Source of the DNA: Candidatus Melainabacteria bacterium
Lineage (GTDB): Bacteria > Cyanobacteriota > Vampirovibrionia > Obscuribacterales > Obscuribacteraceae
Assembly (NCBI GenBank): GCA_016716405.1
Contig: JADJWK010000003.1
Coordinates: forward strand, 124,001 to 188,000
Direction: 5' to 3'
DNA: 64,000 nucleotides
Part shown: one piece after another, positions 42,966 to 51,647 of the stretch
Position numbering within the stretch: the first letter of the stretch is position 1
How the letters are laid out: each line of letters begins with the position of its first letter
Notes under the pieces: generated by a model
Seen by the model: the letters and a program-made list of their open reading frames with translations, nothing else
What the model was told of the DNA's origin: nothing
Database searches by the model: none
Made by a program: the position numbers and the translations under genes

Positions 42966-43925
42966 GTGTTTAAGTGCGCATACTCGAGAATCGTTATGTC
43001 CGTTGTCGCCGCAAGCCTTCTGACCACCGCCGCGGAATCCCGGGAGTATGACGTGAGCCATATGCTCATCGCCGGTGGAAAGTCCACCGAAGCCGATGGT
43101 GCATCTCTTTCGACCACGGATCCGGACAAGTTCATGGCATTCTACTATTCCTCGATCAAGAAGGCCGACAAGCTTGACAAGCTGCTTCCCTTCTACACCA
43201 GAGCGCAACTGGACGACATGGACAGAATGAAAAAACAGGCCGGTACCGAGGACGGTATCGATATGGACGGGCTCATGCTCGAGATGCTCAAATCGGAGCA
43301 GCCCACCGAGGTGAGGATCTTGAGCGCCACGAGAGCCGCCGATCGTGTCGAATACAAGCTGGAGCCTGCCAACCTGCCGCCGGACAAACTCGCCCTCAAG
43401 GAGAAAGGCAATTTCACCATGACCGGCGAGCTGGTGCTGGTGAGAGAAGACGGCAAATGGAAAGTCTACAAAGATTACTGGCAGTCGCATACCAAAGACG
43501 ATTCCGGCGAATTCAGCTCGAGCTTCGGCATCAATCCGGACAGGAAGAAGGAGAGAGAAGCTCAGGCCATCAGTGAGCCGCCATCTTTCGACAGCCAGTT
43601 CAGAGACAAGTTTTTCAAGGAATGGACCAGCGCATCTGGGAAGGGGAATGTCTATGTCGCCGTGCGCCTGGGTGACAACGGAGAGATCACCGAGTCCTAT
43701 TTCATGAGCAAGGAAGCCGGGCAGGAAAAATCTGTCGAGGCAATCAAGGACTTCTTCAGCAAAGTAACCGATCTGCCGCCGCTTCCGGATGAGTTCAAAT
43801 CCAAGCCCTACGCCTGGATGAGCTTCTCGTGGTCGGAGAAGGGCGCCCGGGCTATCTCCGGTCCCTACTTCGACGATGAGTTTCCCGACTGGGTCAGCAA
43901 GCAGCGCAGCGACAGCGTCAAATAG
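42966..43925 (+). CDS. Exported protein with TonB-C-like C-terminal domain
   Basis: The protein has 319 residues. The GTG start has a strong ggagga box. Signal peptide RIVMSVVAASLLTTAAESRE leads into an NTF2-like or DUF4878-like region with FMAFYYSSIKKADKLDKLL and ELVLVREDGKWKVYKDYW. The C-terminal 110 residues (KGNVYVAVRLGDNGEITESYF ... SVEAIKDFFSKVTDLPPLPDE) fit the TonB C-terminal fold, where a variable N-terminal half is followed by one strand-helix-strand unit. The same C-terminal type appears in the 423-residue protein at 15074. Function unknown; probably periplasmic. Confidence 0.7.
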   Translation: MFKCAYSRIVMSVVAASLLTTAAESREYDVSHMLIAGGKSTEADGASLSTTDPDKFMAFYYSSIKKADKLDKLLPFYTRAQLDDMDRMKKQAGTEDGIDMDGLMLEMLKSEQPTEVRILSATRAADRVEYKLEPANLPPDKLALKEKGNFTMTGELVLVREDGKWKVYKDYWQSHTKDDSGEFSSSFGINPDRKKEREAQAISEPPSFDSQFRDKFFKEWTSASGKGNVYVAVRLGDNGEITESYFMSKEAGQEKSVEAIKDFFSKVTDLPPLPDEFKSKPYAWMSFSWSEKGARAISGPYFDDEFPDWVSKQRSDSVK

Positions 43926-43991
43926 TATGCCACGGTCCATCAGGTTCTGCCTTGCGGAGTCATCTCAGGCGGATGTCCCTTTGCTGATTAG

Positions 43992-44567
43992 TCAATCTAA
44001 TCGTTCACGTGGATAACCCAACTTCAGAGCTTGCTCGAAATCGGTATCGGCAAGCTTGTCCTCATGCAAAGCGCGGTAGCAGATTCCCCTGTTATAGTAT
44101 GGGTAGCTGTAGGCAGGATCCAGCGAAATAGCCCTGGTCAGATCGCTGATTCCTTTCTGGTATTCTGCCAGGTCTGCCCAGGTCCGTCCCCTGTTGTTCC
44201 AGCCATGCACGCTTTCCGGTGCTTGTTCTATAGCTTCCGAAAAGTCCTTTTGCGCATCGTCATATCTGTGCAGATGTCTCAGTGCCCTTCCTCGATTGTT
44301 CAAAGCCGCTGACCAATGCGGTTTGAGCTTGAGAGCCCTGTCGTAGTCCTTAATGGCGTCTTCGTACTTCTGTAGTCGGTGCTTCGCGAACCCTCTGTTG
44401 TTCAAGGCGACCGGGTCGTTCGGATCGGACTTCAACAATTTATCGTATACCGCCTCTGCCTTTGCCCATTGCTTGGTGTCAAGAAGACTTCTTGCATCAT
44501 CATCCTGCCGAGCCAGCGCCACTGGCGCCGATATCAACAGTAATACCGTTACGATTATTCGTTTCAT
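43992..44567 (-). CDS. Exported TPR protein, operon with phytochelatin-synthase-like protease
   Basis: The protein has 191 residues. A short signal (IIVTVLLLISAPVALARQ) is followed by about four TPR units (AKAEAVYDKLLKSDPNDPVA; YEDAIKDYDRALKLKPHWSA; YDDAQKDFSEAIEQAPESVH; ISDLTRAISLDPAYSYPYYN). The pattern N-N-R-G-x-A repeats precisely. The ATG directly follows the stop of the 146-residue gene (TAG then ATG), so the three genes from 45702 form one operon. Likely a periplasmic scaffold for the other two. Confidence 0.85.
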   Translation of the reverse strand: MKRIIVTVLLLISAPVALARQDDDARSLLDTKQWAKAEAVYDKLLKSDPNDPVALNNRGFAKHRLQKYEDAIKDYDRALKLKPHWSAALNNRGRALRHLHRYDDAQKDFSEAIEQAPESVHGWNNRGRTWADLAEYQKGISDLTRAISLDPAYSYPYYNRGICYRALHEDKLADTDFEQALKLGYPRERLD

Positions 44568-45008
44568 CTATTTCTTTCGTCTAGCCGTAACCAGTCGAAT
44601 CGTCAGGTCCGGATTGTACTCCACATGAAGCTGGTAGCTTCCCCTGTCGTAGATGTCGTATGACCAGGGAAACTTGCCTGCTATGGCGCTCTGCGATTTG
44701 AATGGATCCTTTCCCATCTTTTCTTTGACCGAATTCTGATCGTCCGACCAGGTCAGACCCTCCGGTAGATCGGAAAGGAAACGCTCACCATCGCGGGTAT
44801 CGCCGGAGAAGAAATGAATGGAGTCGAGCCGTCCCTCTTTCTGGATCAGATCGAAGCCGGACTTCGCGTAGGCATAAAACTGGATATCCGAGCCTCGCAT
44901 TCCTTCGATTTTCGGCTCTTCTTTCGAGTATTCCGATACGGCTCGGATGAAATCTTCATCCAGCTCTTTTTCTATGAACGAAATGAGAAAGCCAGTGAAA
45001 TCTTTCAT
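44568..45008 (-). CDS. Small protein of unknown function, phytochelatin-synthase-like operon
   Basis: The protein has 146 residues with an ATG start one base after the stop of the protease gene (TGACATG). The sequence is acidic and mixed alpha/beta: GFDLIQKEGRLDSIHFFSGD, RFLSDLPEGLTWSDDQNSVK, YQLHVEYNPDLTIRLVTARR. The layout, with a predicted Phe/Phe-Ser-Gly turn and a L-P-x-G-L-x-x-x-D-D-Q-x-x-V helix, recalls small immunity-type proteins, but this is only a visual resemblance. There is no signal peptide. It may bind or restrain the upstream protease. Confidence 0.6.
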   Translation of the reverse strand: MKDFTGFLISFIEKELDEDFIRAVSEYSKEEPKIEGMRGSDIQFYAYAKSGFDLIQKEGRLDSIHFFSGDTRDGERFLSDLPEGLTWSDDQNSVKEKMGKDPFKSQSAIAGKFPWSYDIYDRGSYQLHVEYNPDLTIRLVTARRKK

Positions 45009-45009
45009 G

Positions 45010-45702
45010 TCAACTCCCGAGCGCTATTTTCAGATAGCCGCGATTGCGTCCGGAATCTTTGTCTTTTGTGGCCATTGCCCTGACAAGGTGCTCCAGGTCG
45101 AGCACGAAAGGTGCTCTGTCTCTGGCAGGATCCACAACGCAGACCCTTCTGGCATCCTGGGTTAGCGGGGCCGCCGGAGCGAAATGTCCGTGGGTGAGGT
45201 TCTTTCCGGTTGCGATACCTTGATGGTAATTGACGATTATAACCGAAGAGCCGCTGGTGGAACCGGCAAGGTCGCCTCTGAAGATCTCGGTAAAGGTCTC
45301 GTTCGGCTCGTCGATATGGTGCGCGGTCACGGAGTGATTCAAGAGCTCCAGACCGGCGAGAGTCTCGACGGCGATCTCGGCTGCCTCGTTGAGGGTGGCG
45401 CTTCCGGTCCCCTGGGAAAGATTCCGGCGCAGCTCGTCCATGGTCATCCGGGCGAGGATTTTCGGCTCATCCAGAGTTTGCTCGACGACCCCGCGGCAAT
45501 GCACCGATGTCAGCGCGTTGAGCGCTATGGAAAGCGACGCCACCGAGCAGGAAGTCCTTGTCAGCTGCACATTCCGGTTTGCTAACAGGTGCCACATAAT
45601 GGGAGGCACTGCCGGTATCAGGTCAGAGAGATAGGTGGCGAGAGGTTGCACTTTTAGCTCGGGATTCCTCGTGTCCGACACATATGGTAGCAAGCCTGGC
45701 AC
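45010..45702 (-). CDS. Phytochelatin-synthase-like Cys protease
   Basis: The protein has 230 residues with a GTG start lacking a clear ribosome-binding site; the N-terminus could be later. The papain-like catalytic set of phytochelatin synthase is complete: Cys in TRTSCSVASLSIALNAL, His in THGHFAPAAPL, Asp in VCVVDPARDRAPF. Bacterial relatives usually only hydrolyse glutathione to gamma-Glu-Cys, rather than polymerise it, because they lack the eukaryotic C-terminal metal-sensing domain; this one lacks it too. No convincing signal peptide is seen. It heads a three-gene operon with a small protein and a TPR protein. Confidence 0.85.
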   Translation of the reverse strand: MPGLLPYVSDTRNPELKVQPLATYLSDLIPAVPPIMWHLLANRNVQLTRTSCSVASLSIALNALTSVHCRGVVEQTLDEPKILARMTMDELRRNLSQGTGSATLNEAAEIAVETLAGLELLNHSVTAHHIDEPNETFTEIFRGDLAGSTSGSSVIIVNYHQGIATGKNLTHGHFAPAAPLTQDARRVCVVDPARDRAPFVLDLEHLVRAMATKDKDSGRNRGYLKIALGS

Positions 45703-45840
45703 AGCACCGCACAGGCAAGCGTATTGTCAAGCGCTGTGGCGACCCTGCGCTCATAGCTCCCGCTCACCAGTTCCGGATAACGGCCATCCTCTCGGGTCTG
45801 TTGATTCACCTTTCCATTCTCTGGTTCCCTGGATCTTTAT

Positions 45841-48603
45841 CTAGTCACGAGCGAGGCTTTCTACCTGCTTTTCCAGCGCCGAGATAATGCGCTCCTCCGG
45901 GGTGGATCCTGTCCCCTGTTCCAGCAGCTCGGCGATTTCTTGTGGTGCGCCGAATCGCACCGTTACCGGAACCGGCTTCAGGAGCCAGTGGCCTGGCGCC
46001 AGGGCGAGAGCAGTGTTTTTCAAATAAACCGGGATCACGGGCACTGGACAGTTGCTGAGAAGAAGACCAATTCCCTTCCGGAATTCGAGCAGCTCTCCAG
46101 TAAGGGTGCGTCGTCCCTCCGGAAACCATACCAGGCTCTTTTCCCGTTTCAGGGCAGCAGCCGGCAGGGCCAGGCTGGAAATCGGAGCGTGCTCGGAATC
46201 GATGGGGATCACCTGTCCCATTCGACTGCCGAAACGCGCCAGGCTGTTCGCGAATGCGATACCTGTCCAGCCCGCCCAGTGGGTTTTGCGCAGGTGGCTC
46301 TCCGGAATTGCGGCGCCGAGCACGAAGGCGTCCAGATAGCTGGCGTGATTGGGAATGAAGACATACTGCCGGTCGGGCTCTATGTGGGAGAGTCCTTCCA
46401 CTTTCAAGCGGAGATACGCTCTTGCGACCAGCTTTATCACCGTAAATAGTGCGTATTGAATGACTCTCTCGGGACCGCTGAGGGGCTCGAGCCAGTACTT
46501 CAAGCTCTCGCTCAAGAGTTTTTCGGGGTCTTGAAAAACGTGAATCGACCCGGTGCCGTTTTGTTCTCCATCTCTTTCTTCCAGTGCTCTGAGAAGGTCG
46601 CGGACAGTAGAGATCTTCAGCACGGCGGTCTCGTCCAGCCCGATGCCGGTCATGTCTCTGATGGCAAGCTGAAGGGTCAGCCATTCCAGAGAGTCTATTC
46701 CAAGATCGAGCTGGGCGCCGGCATCGAGATTGAGCGCTTCCGTCCCGTATCGCTCCCCCAGGTAGGTGTACACTTTGCTTGCAGCCGGACGCGCCAGCAG
46801 GCGGCGGTCGTCTTCGTTGTCCGGGAGTCGGGGGGCTGGAGCTGGTTTGGCGCTGTCTCCCCTCTTCAGCTGCTCGAAGAGTGTGGCGAGATGGTGGCGT
46901 TGAATCTTGCCCATCGATGTTCTCGGCAGGGGTGTCCTTGCCACCACGAATCCCGATAAACGTTTGTAACCTGGAAGACAGATAGACTGTCTGTCGATCG
47001 CGTTGTGCGTAGCCGCCTGAATGCTGCGATAGCCCGCTTCCTTTATTGATTTCAAATCGGGAACGACCACCGACACCAGTTTTCCCTTGTAAGAGAGGAT
47101 CCCGATCTCTGAAATAAACGGATCCTCGCTATATACTTCCTCGAGTTTCTCCGGATCTATCTTCTTGCCGGTTTGACTGACAATGACACAGGAAGCACGT
47201 CCTGCCACCTTGAGATAGCCATTTTTCAGATAGCCCAGGTCGCCTGTGCGGAACCAGCCGTCTTCTGTGAAGATTTCTCTGCCTGGCTCGCCCGGGGTCG
47301 AGACTTCTCCTCGGGCGGGCAGATAGCCTGAGAATACGCCGGGACCCCGGGCCAGAATCTCACCGGCTGCCGCCAGCGAGTCTGGCGAAACCTTGCTGTC
47401 TGGCGAAACCTCTCTGGCTGGCGATCCCTCGCTGGCTGGCGAAATCTGGTCGATTCTCAGCTCGACTCCTGGAAGAGGCGGACCGACCGTGTCTACCCTT
47501 CCCCGATCGGGCGTCAACAGTGTCAGGAGCGCTGCGGTCTCGCTCAGTCCGTATCCAATCGCTATTTTCCAGCCGAGACCCTCGAGGGCATAGACCAGCT
47601 CCGGGTCGATGGAGGCGCCACCACAGGTGAGGATTCGCAGGTCCGGACCGATTTCTTTGTGGAGGGCGCCCAGAAGAACTCGACCTACCCTGATCCCGAG
47701 ACGGCGTCTACACCAGATGCTGATCCGGGCTAACTCTCGGACTATCGAAGCCGTGCCGCCAAGCGCAGCGAGCCGAGCTCGAATGCCGTCGAGGAGGGCT
47801 TCGTAGAGTCTCGGCACACCGATAATCACAGTGGCTTTCTCGGTCTTGATCGCCTGCATGAGGCGCTCGCCCGTCAAAGCCGCCGGCAATACGATCGGAC
47901 GCCCGCAGGCCAGGGGAAGCAGCATGCCGATGACGAATGGATAGATATGGTGCAGGGGGAGGGGCAGGAGCAAGCGATCGCTCTCGTGGACGAGATCGGG
48001 CATGGTCGCCAGGGTATTGATCTGGAATGTCAGGTTGCGGTGCGTCAGCGGCACGCCCTTTGGATTGCCTGTGGTGCCGGAGGTGAAGAATACGGCTGCT
48101 ACCGTATCCGGGGCAAGCGGTATACGGTCCGTGGTCGGTTCCGCCAGCATATTCTTCCAGTAGCGCTCGTCATCGGGATCGTCCATCACCACGAAGTTTT
48201 CAGGAGGCACCCGCACCAGGGCTTGCAAGTGACTCCGGCTCCTCTTCGAAGCGGCAAAGAGCCTGATCTTCAGATTGCCCAGTATCGAGGCGAGGGTCTT
48301 GTCGTCCGTCCTGGCATCGATTGGTACTACCGCAGCACCGGCTGCCATCACAGCCAGGCTGCAGAGAATCCACTCCGGGCTGTTATCGCCGACGAGCACT
48401 ATATAGTCGCCTCTGCCCACGCCCCTCTGACGCAGACCGGCAGCCAGACGGCAGGCTGAGTCTGAGAGCTCCTCGTATGTCCAGGTGCTCTCGCCGACAT
48501 CTTTGCAAGCCACTATGGCCGGTGCAGAGAGATTGGCGCGCAGACCGTTGATCAAGTCTGCCAGTGTATCGAGCTTTTCCCGGTTGGTCAGGGCTCCGGG
48601 CAT
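45841..48603 (-). CDS. Acyl-activating enzyme / acyl carrier / acyltransferase fusion
   Basis: From the ATG at 48603 the protein has 920 residues (48663 is also possible). Residues about 1-590 are an AMP-forming acyl-CoA/ACP synthetase: AVFFTSGTTGNPKGVPLTHRN, GYGLSETAALLTL, EDGWFRTGDLGYL and MGKIQRH. An ACP domain follows with the phosphopantetheine Ser in LDLGIDSLEWLTLQ. The last 200 residues are a PlsC acyltransferase with FIPNHASYLDAF (H-x4-D) and WFPEGRRTLTGE (F-P-E-G-x-R). The order suggests activation of a fatty acid, loading on the built-in carrier, then transfer to a lysophospholipid, related to Aas-type recycling. An 18-base repeat inserts in the synthetase domain. Confidence 0.9.
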   Translation of the reverse strand: MPGALTNREKLDTLADLINGLRANLSAPAIVACKDVGESTWTYEELSDSACRLAAGLRQRGVGRGDYIVLVGDNSPEWILCSLAVMAAGAAVVPIDARTDDKTLASILGNLKIRLFAASKRSRSHLQALVRVPPENFVVMDDPDDERYWKNMLAEPTTDRIPLAPDTVAAVFFTSGTTGNPKGVPLTHRNLTFQINTLATMPDLVHESDRLLLPLPLHHIYPFVIGMLLPLACGRPIVLPAALTGERLMQAIKTEKATVIIGVPRLYEALLDGIRARLAALGGTASIVRELARISIWCRRRLGIRVGRVLLGALHKEIGPDLRILTCGGASIDPELVYALEGLGWKIAIGYGLSETAALLTLLTPDRGRVDTVGPPLPGVELRIDQISPASEGSPAREVSPDSKVSPDSLAAAGEILARGPGVFSGYLPARGEVSTPGEPGREIFTEDGWFRTGDLGYLKNGYLKVAGRASCVIVSQTGKKIDPEKLEEVYSEDPFISEIGILSYKGKLVSVVVPDLKSIKEAGYRSIQAATHNAIDRQSICLPGYKRLSGFVVARTPLPRTSMGKIQRHHLATLFEQLKRGDSAKPAPAPRLPDNEDDRRLLARPAASKVYTYLGERYGTEALNLDAGAQLDLGIDSLEWLTLQLAIRDMTGIGLDETAVLKISTVRDLLRALEERDGEQNGTGSIHVFQDPEKLLSESLKYWLEPLSGPERVIQYALFTVIKLVARAYLRLKVEGLSHIEPDRQYVFIPNHASYLDAFVLGAAIPESHLRKTHWAGWTGIAFANSLARFGSRMGQVIPIDSEHAPISSLALPAAALKREKSLVWFPEGRRTLTGELLEFRKGIGLLLSNCPVPVIPVYLKNTALALAPGHWLLKPVPVTVRFGAPQEIAELLEQGTGSTPEERIISALEKQVESLARD
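47371..47442. repeat. In-frame 18-base tandem repeat (4 units)
   Basis: Four imperfect 18-base units lie end to end at 47371-47388, 47389-47406, 47407-47424 and 47425-47442. On the coding (minus) strand each encodes Ser-Pro-x4: SPDSLA, SPDSKV, SPAREV and SPASEG. They form a flexible loop in the adenylating domain, before GEILARGPGVF. Copy number could vary between strains without shifting the frame. Confidence 0.75.
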
Positions 48604-48858
48604 ATCATATCCCGGCTGTCGGCAGCGTCTCGACAGACTCCGGCGTATCAGGGCAGCAACCATGGCAGTCCGAGAGCATCTTTATCGGGCGCCTCCCTGA
48701 AAGTAACTAAAGTCTGGCGACATTACCAAGCATAACGCCTCTGCCTGATTTTTACCTCGATTCTTTATGGGCATAATAATGCCTTCGGATGAGGCGCCGT
48801 AAAGACGATCCTGTCAGGATCGGGATTATCATTCAAGGGCATTCGAGAGGGTTTTCCG

Positions 48859-49302
48859 ATGAAAGTTCTAGTCGCGATAGATGACTCGCCGTGCTCACAG
48901 GAGGTGCTCCGGTATATCGGGGAGATGCCCTGGACGGAGAACGACCAATTTATCGTCCTGAGCGTAGTCGAGCCTATTCCGGTTGACGTAGGTCTGGGCG
49001 TGCCGCCTTTTGGCGATGAGGCCGTCGAGCAAGCAACCTATGACGATTGTGCCGACCTGACCGCCCGGTCCTGCATTGCCATTCGCGACAGGCTTCCGAG
49101 CAATCACGTGCAGGCCAAGGTGCTTACCGGTCACCCGAGTGAGAAGATAGTCGAATTTGCCGAAGCCATCGAGGCTGATCTGGTGATTATGGGGTCTCAT
49201 GGAAGGAGCGGATTCAAGAAATTCCTTCTGGGCAGTGTCGCCGACGAGGTGCTCAAGCGAGCGCCCTGCTCGGTGGGCGTTATCAAGGGAAAGAGCGTGT
49301 GA
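48859..49302 (+). CDS. Universal stress protein (UspA family)
   Basis: The protein has 147 residues. MKVLVAIDDSPCSQEVLRY opens the Rossmann-like fold, VLTGHPSEKIVEFAEAIEADL follows, and the ATP-binding motif is GSHGRSGFKKFLLGSVADEV (G-x2-G-x9-G-S). This motif makes ATP binding likely. Usp proteins act in stress survival, by unknown mechanisms. The ATG follows a gaggg box. It may be under a stress-type promoter in the 195-base gap upstream, which I could not define. Confidence 0.93.
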   Translation: MKVLVAIDDSPCSQEVLRYIGEMPWTENDQFIVLSVVEPIPVDVGLGVPPFGDEAVEQATYDDCADLTARSCIAIRDRLPSNHVQAKVLTGHPSEKIVEFAEAIEADLVIMGSHGRSGFKKFLLGSVADEVLKRAPCSVGVIKGKSV

Positions 49303-49398
49303 GCCGTCCTTCTCCGATGCCGGTATTATCATGCGCTGGCGCTGACTGGACCGGCGTCGGTCGGGGAATAATCCAGGGATGTCTGCCGGGGTGACAGG

Positions 49399-50010
49399 GT
49401 GAAGAAGATTTTTACAGCGCTTTCTATGCTGATGAAAGGGCCTCCGCCGCAAGAGGTCCCGGAGGGTCTCAACGGTGACCAGTATTATGAGCTCGGCAAG
49501 CGTTACAAGCTGGCTGGCTGGATCGCCCAGTCCAAGAAGTCTTTGAGGCTGGCAATTGTCCTCGATCCCGACGGTGCCGGAAAACTGGCCCAGGTCTATC
49601 TCAACGCCTATCTACCTCGCCACGATGTTCCGGAAGAGGCGGTGAGTCAAAACATCGCTGCGGTAAATCAGAGCTTGATAGATAGCAAGGGCGCCGAGAA
49701 ATCCTATAGAGATCTGATCGCGAAATATCCCGACTTCGAGTGGCCTTATGGCAATCTCGGTCATCTGTTCGTGGAGCAGGGGCGGCTGGAGGAAGCGAAA
49801 GAGATTCTCGGGCAGGCCCTTTCAGTCAATCCGCAGTACACCAATGGCCTTATCCATCTTGCTGCGGCTAACTGGAAGGGCGGCGATCTTCAGAGTTCGG
49901 ACGAGCTGCTTAAGAAAGTTCTGGCGATCGATCCGCAGTTCGACTCCAACATCCTGATCAATTATCCCCATCTCAAAGAGAGACTGGAGCTGCTTGGCAA
50001 GAAGCGCTGA
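49399..50010 (+). CDS. TPR-repeat protein
   Basis: The protein has 203 residues with a GTG start. No signal peptide or membrane helix is seen. The C-terminal half has TPR units (GRLEEAKEILGQALSVNPQYT; GDLQSSDELLKKVLAIDPQFD), and YYELGKRYKLAGWIAQSKKSLRL near the start is another. The middle (ESYRDLIAKYPDFEWPYGNL-like) links them. Likely a cytoplasmic adaptor. It follows UspA by about 95 bases and converges on the 540-residue membrane protein gene. Confidence 0.75.
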   Translation: MKKIFTALSMLMKGPPPQEVPEGLNGDQYYELGKRYKLAGWIAQSKKSLRLAIVLDPDGAGKLAQVYLNAYLPRHDVPEEAVSQNIAAVNQSLIDSKGAEKSYRDLIAKYPDFEWPYGNLGHLFVEQGRLEEAKEILGQALSVNPQYTNGLIHLAAANWKGGDLQSSDELLKKVLAIDPQFDSNILINYPHLKERLELLGKKR

Positions 50011-50024
50011 GCTCTTGCGACCGG

Positions 50025-51647
50025 TTATCGAAGCTTGATGGCTTTGACCCGCTTCTCGATCTGATCGAGCTCTTCGAGCCTTGCCTGGGCGAGTTGTCCT
50101 GGAAGCTCGCCTTTCTCTTTCAATCTCTTGCGGTTGATCTCTCCCTGAATATTGATACGCAGTGTGTCGAGGATGGCAAAGGATGTTGCCGGGATCGAGA
50201 TCAAGGATGAGGCGAAGAGGAAGTCGTTGGTGCCCCGGGCGGCCTTGCCGCCGGAGTTGGCGTTGTAGCGCCTGTTGTAACCGGGAATTATGAAAAGGAC
50301 CCCGCTGGCGATCTTTGTGCCACCGACGAAGGTGCCGGCTGCGATATTCTGGGTGGCGATCAGCTTGGCCTTGTCCTCTGCTTTCTCGGAGCGACTTATT
50401 TCGTCCTCGAAGTGCTTTTCTCCGGAAGCGTAGATCGACGCCGAGCGATCGACTACGAGATCTGCCTTATCGCAATCGCTGTTCTTGCAAAACCTGTCGA
50501 GCAACTCGTGATCGCTCTTGAGCCTTTCGAGGGTCTGCTCTTCCGCCACCCGGGTGGTGGGACGCAGGAGACGGCGGTGGCGCTCTGCCATCAGTTTGCC
50601 GAAAGCACGGCTGAGGACCGGACCGGCAGTGAAGAGAGCTCCTGATACCACGAACATGATACCGGCACGGCCGTTATAGACCCGGTGCTTATGGCTTAGA
50701 GAATCGTAGGCGAATTGATAGCCCACGGCACTGGTCACGTTTTTTGAGATATCGAAGAGATATTGCATCTGCTGGAAGGCGATGAGCCGGCGCTTGCCGA
50801 TGTAGAAACGCTCGAATTGCTGGAGGCTCTGGGCCAGTAGATCGCGGAGGACCTTTTCTTCCGCCTGATCGAGCTCGGCCCGGTCTTTGAGAGTCTCGAC
50901 CGAGAAGGCCGCCTGGATCATTCGGGCTCGCTCTTCGAGGAGGCTCTCGATTTCGGTTCTCAGGTTCTTCACACGTTTTCTCGCCTGGGATGGAGAATAG
51001 CCTTTTCTCATGGCCTGAAACTCGTGCAATCCATTCAGACCGAGTTCGATACCGGCGCCGCCGGCTCCGATGAGATTTCCTATCATCGGCATATAGTTGC
51101 AGCTCTCCTGGAGGTGAACATTCACCCGGCCTGGTCGGCTCAGGTTGCCGCCCCGGTTGACCACCGAGGTGATACAACCGGCAAGGCCAAGACCCAGATT
51201 GGCTTCGCCGAAGAAACCATAGCGCCAGCCTTTCCATCTGCCCTGCTTAGCCGAGATCAGGTTGTAATTGATACCGTATCGCTCGAGCTCCACCAGCTTG
51301 AGAAGGATGTCTCTGGTGAGTCCGTCGATCTTGTTTTCGATTTCACGATCGCTGACGCTGATGCCCTGTCTCAGGACAGGAGGCTCATCCTGCGCCTGGG
51401 CTATCAACCTCTTTTCCGGTGTCTTGCTAATCGGGGGCTTTTCTATTTGAGGCTCTTCTAACTGAGGTTCGGCCGCCTGACTTTCCATTTGTTCCGGATT
51501 GTCATTGGATGGTTGTGATTCCTCCAGGGCCACCGGCGCCTCAGGGGTCGCGGGTTCTGTCTGGGCTAGTACCGCCAGGTTTGTCTGGGAGAGAAGGAAG
51601 ATCGAGAGGAGTACTAAGGATTTCGAGCTTGCCTGGGCGAATTTCAC
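50025..51647 (-). CDS. Large exported membrane protein, hypothetical
   Basis: The protein has 540 residues with a GTG start preceded by aaggaa. A signal peptide (SLVLLSIFLLSQTNLAVLAQ) leads into a Pro/Glu/Gln-rich disordered region (about 28-85; EEPQIEKPPISKTPEKR). The rest is helical, with Gly-rich hydrophobic segments (GEANLGLGLAGCITSVV; IMFVVSGALFTAGPVLSRAFG; IASGVLFIIPGYN; FLFASSLISIPATSFAILD) separated by charged coiled coils (VKNLRTEIESLLEERARMIQ). It could be a multi-span inner membrane protein with a large periplasmic N-terminus. No family is recognised. Confidence 0.7.
   Translation of the reverse strand: MKFAQASSKSLVLLSIFLLSQTNLAVLAQTEPATPEAPVALEESQPSNDNPEQMESQAAEPQLEEPQIEKPPISKTPEKRLIAQAQDEPPVLRQGISVSDREIENKIDGLTRDILLKLVELERYGINYNLISAKQGRWKGWRYGFFGEANLGLGLAGCITSVVNRGGNLSRPGRVNVHLQESCNYMPMIGNLIGAGGAGIELGLNGLHEFQAMRKGYSPSQARKRVKNLRTEIESLLEERARMIQAAFSVETLKDRAELDQAEEKVLRDLLAQSLQQFERFYIGKRRLIAFQQMQYLFDISKNVTSAVGYQFAYDSLSHKHRVYNGRAGIMFVVSGALFTAGPVLSRAFGKLMAERHRRLLRPTTRVAEEQTLERLKSDHELLDRFCKNSDCDKADLVVDRSASIYASGEKHFEDEISRSEKAEDKAKLIATQNIAAGTFVGGTKIASGVLFIIPGYNRRYNANSGGKAARGTNDFLFASSLISIPATSFAILDTLRINIQGEINRKRLKEKGELPGQLAQARLEELDQIEKRVKAIKLR

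Noticed and set aside
45841..48603. Nonribosomal peptide or polyketide synthase fragment
   Set aside because: There is an adenylating domain with a carrier, but the last domain is PlsC and no condensation or ketosynthase domain exists.
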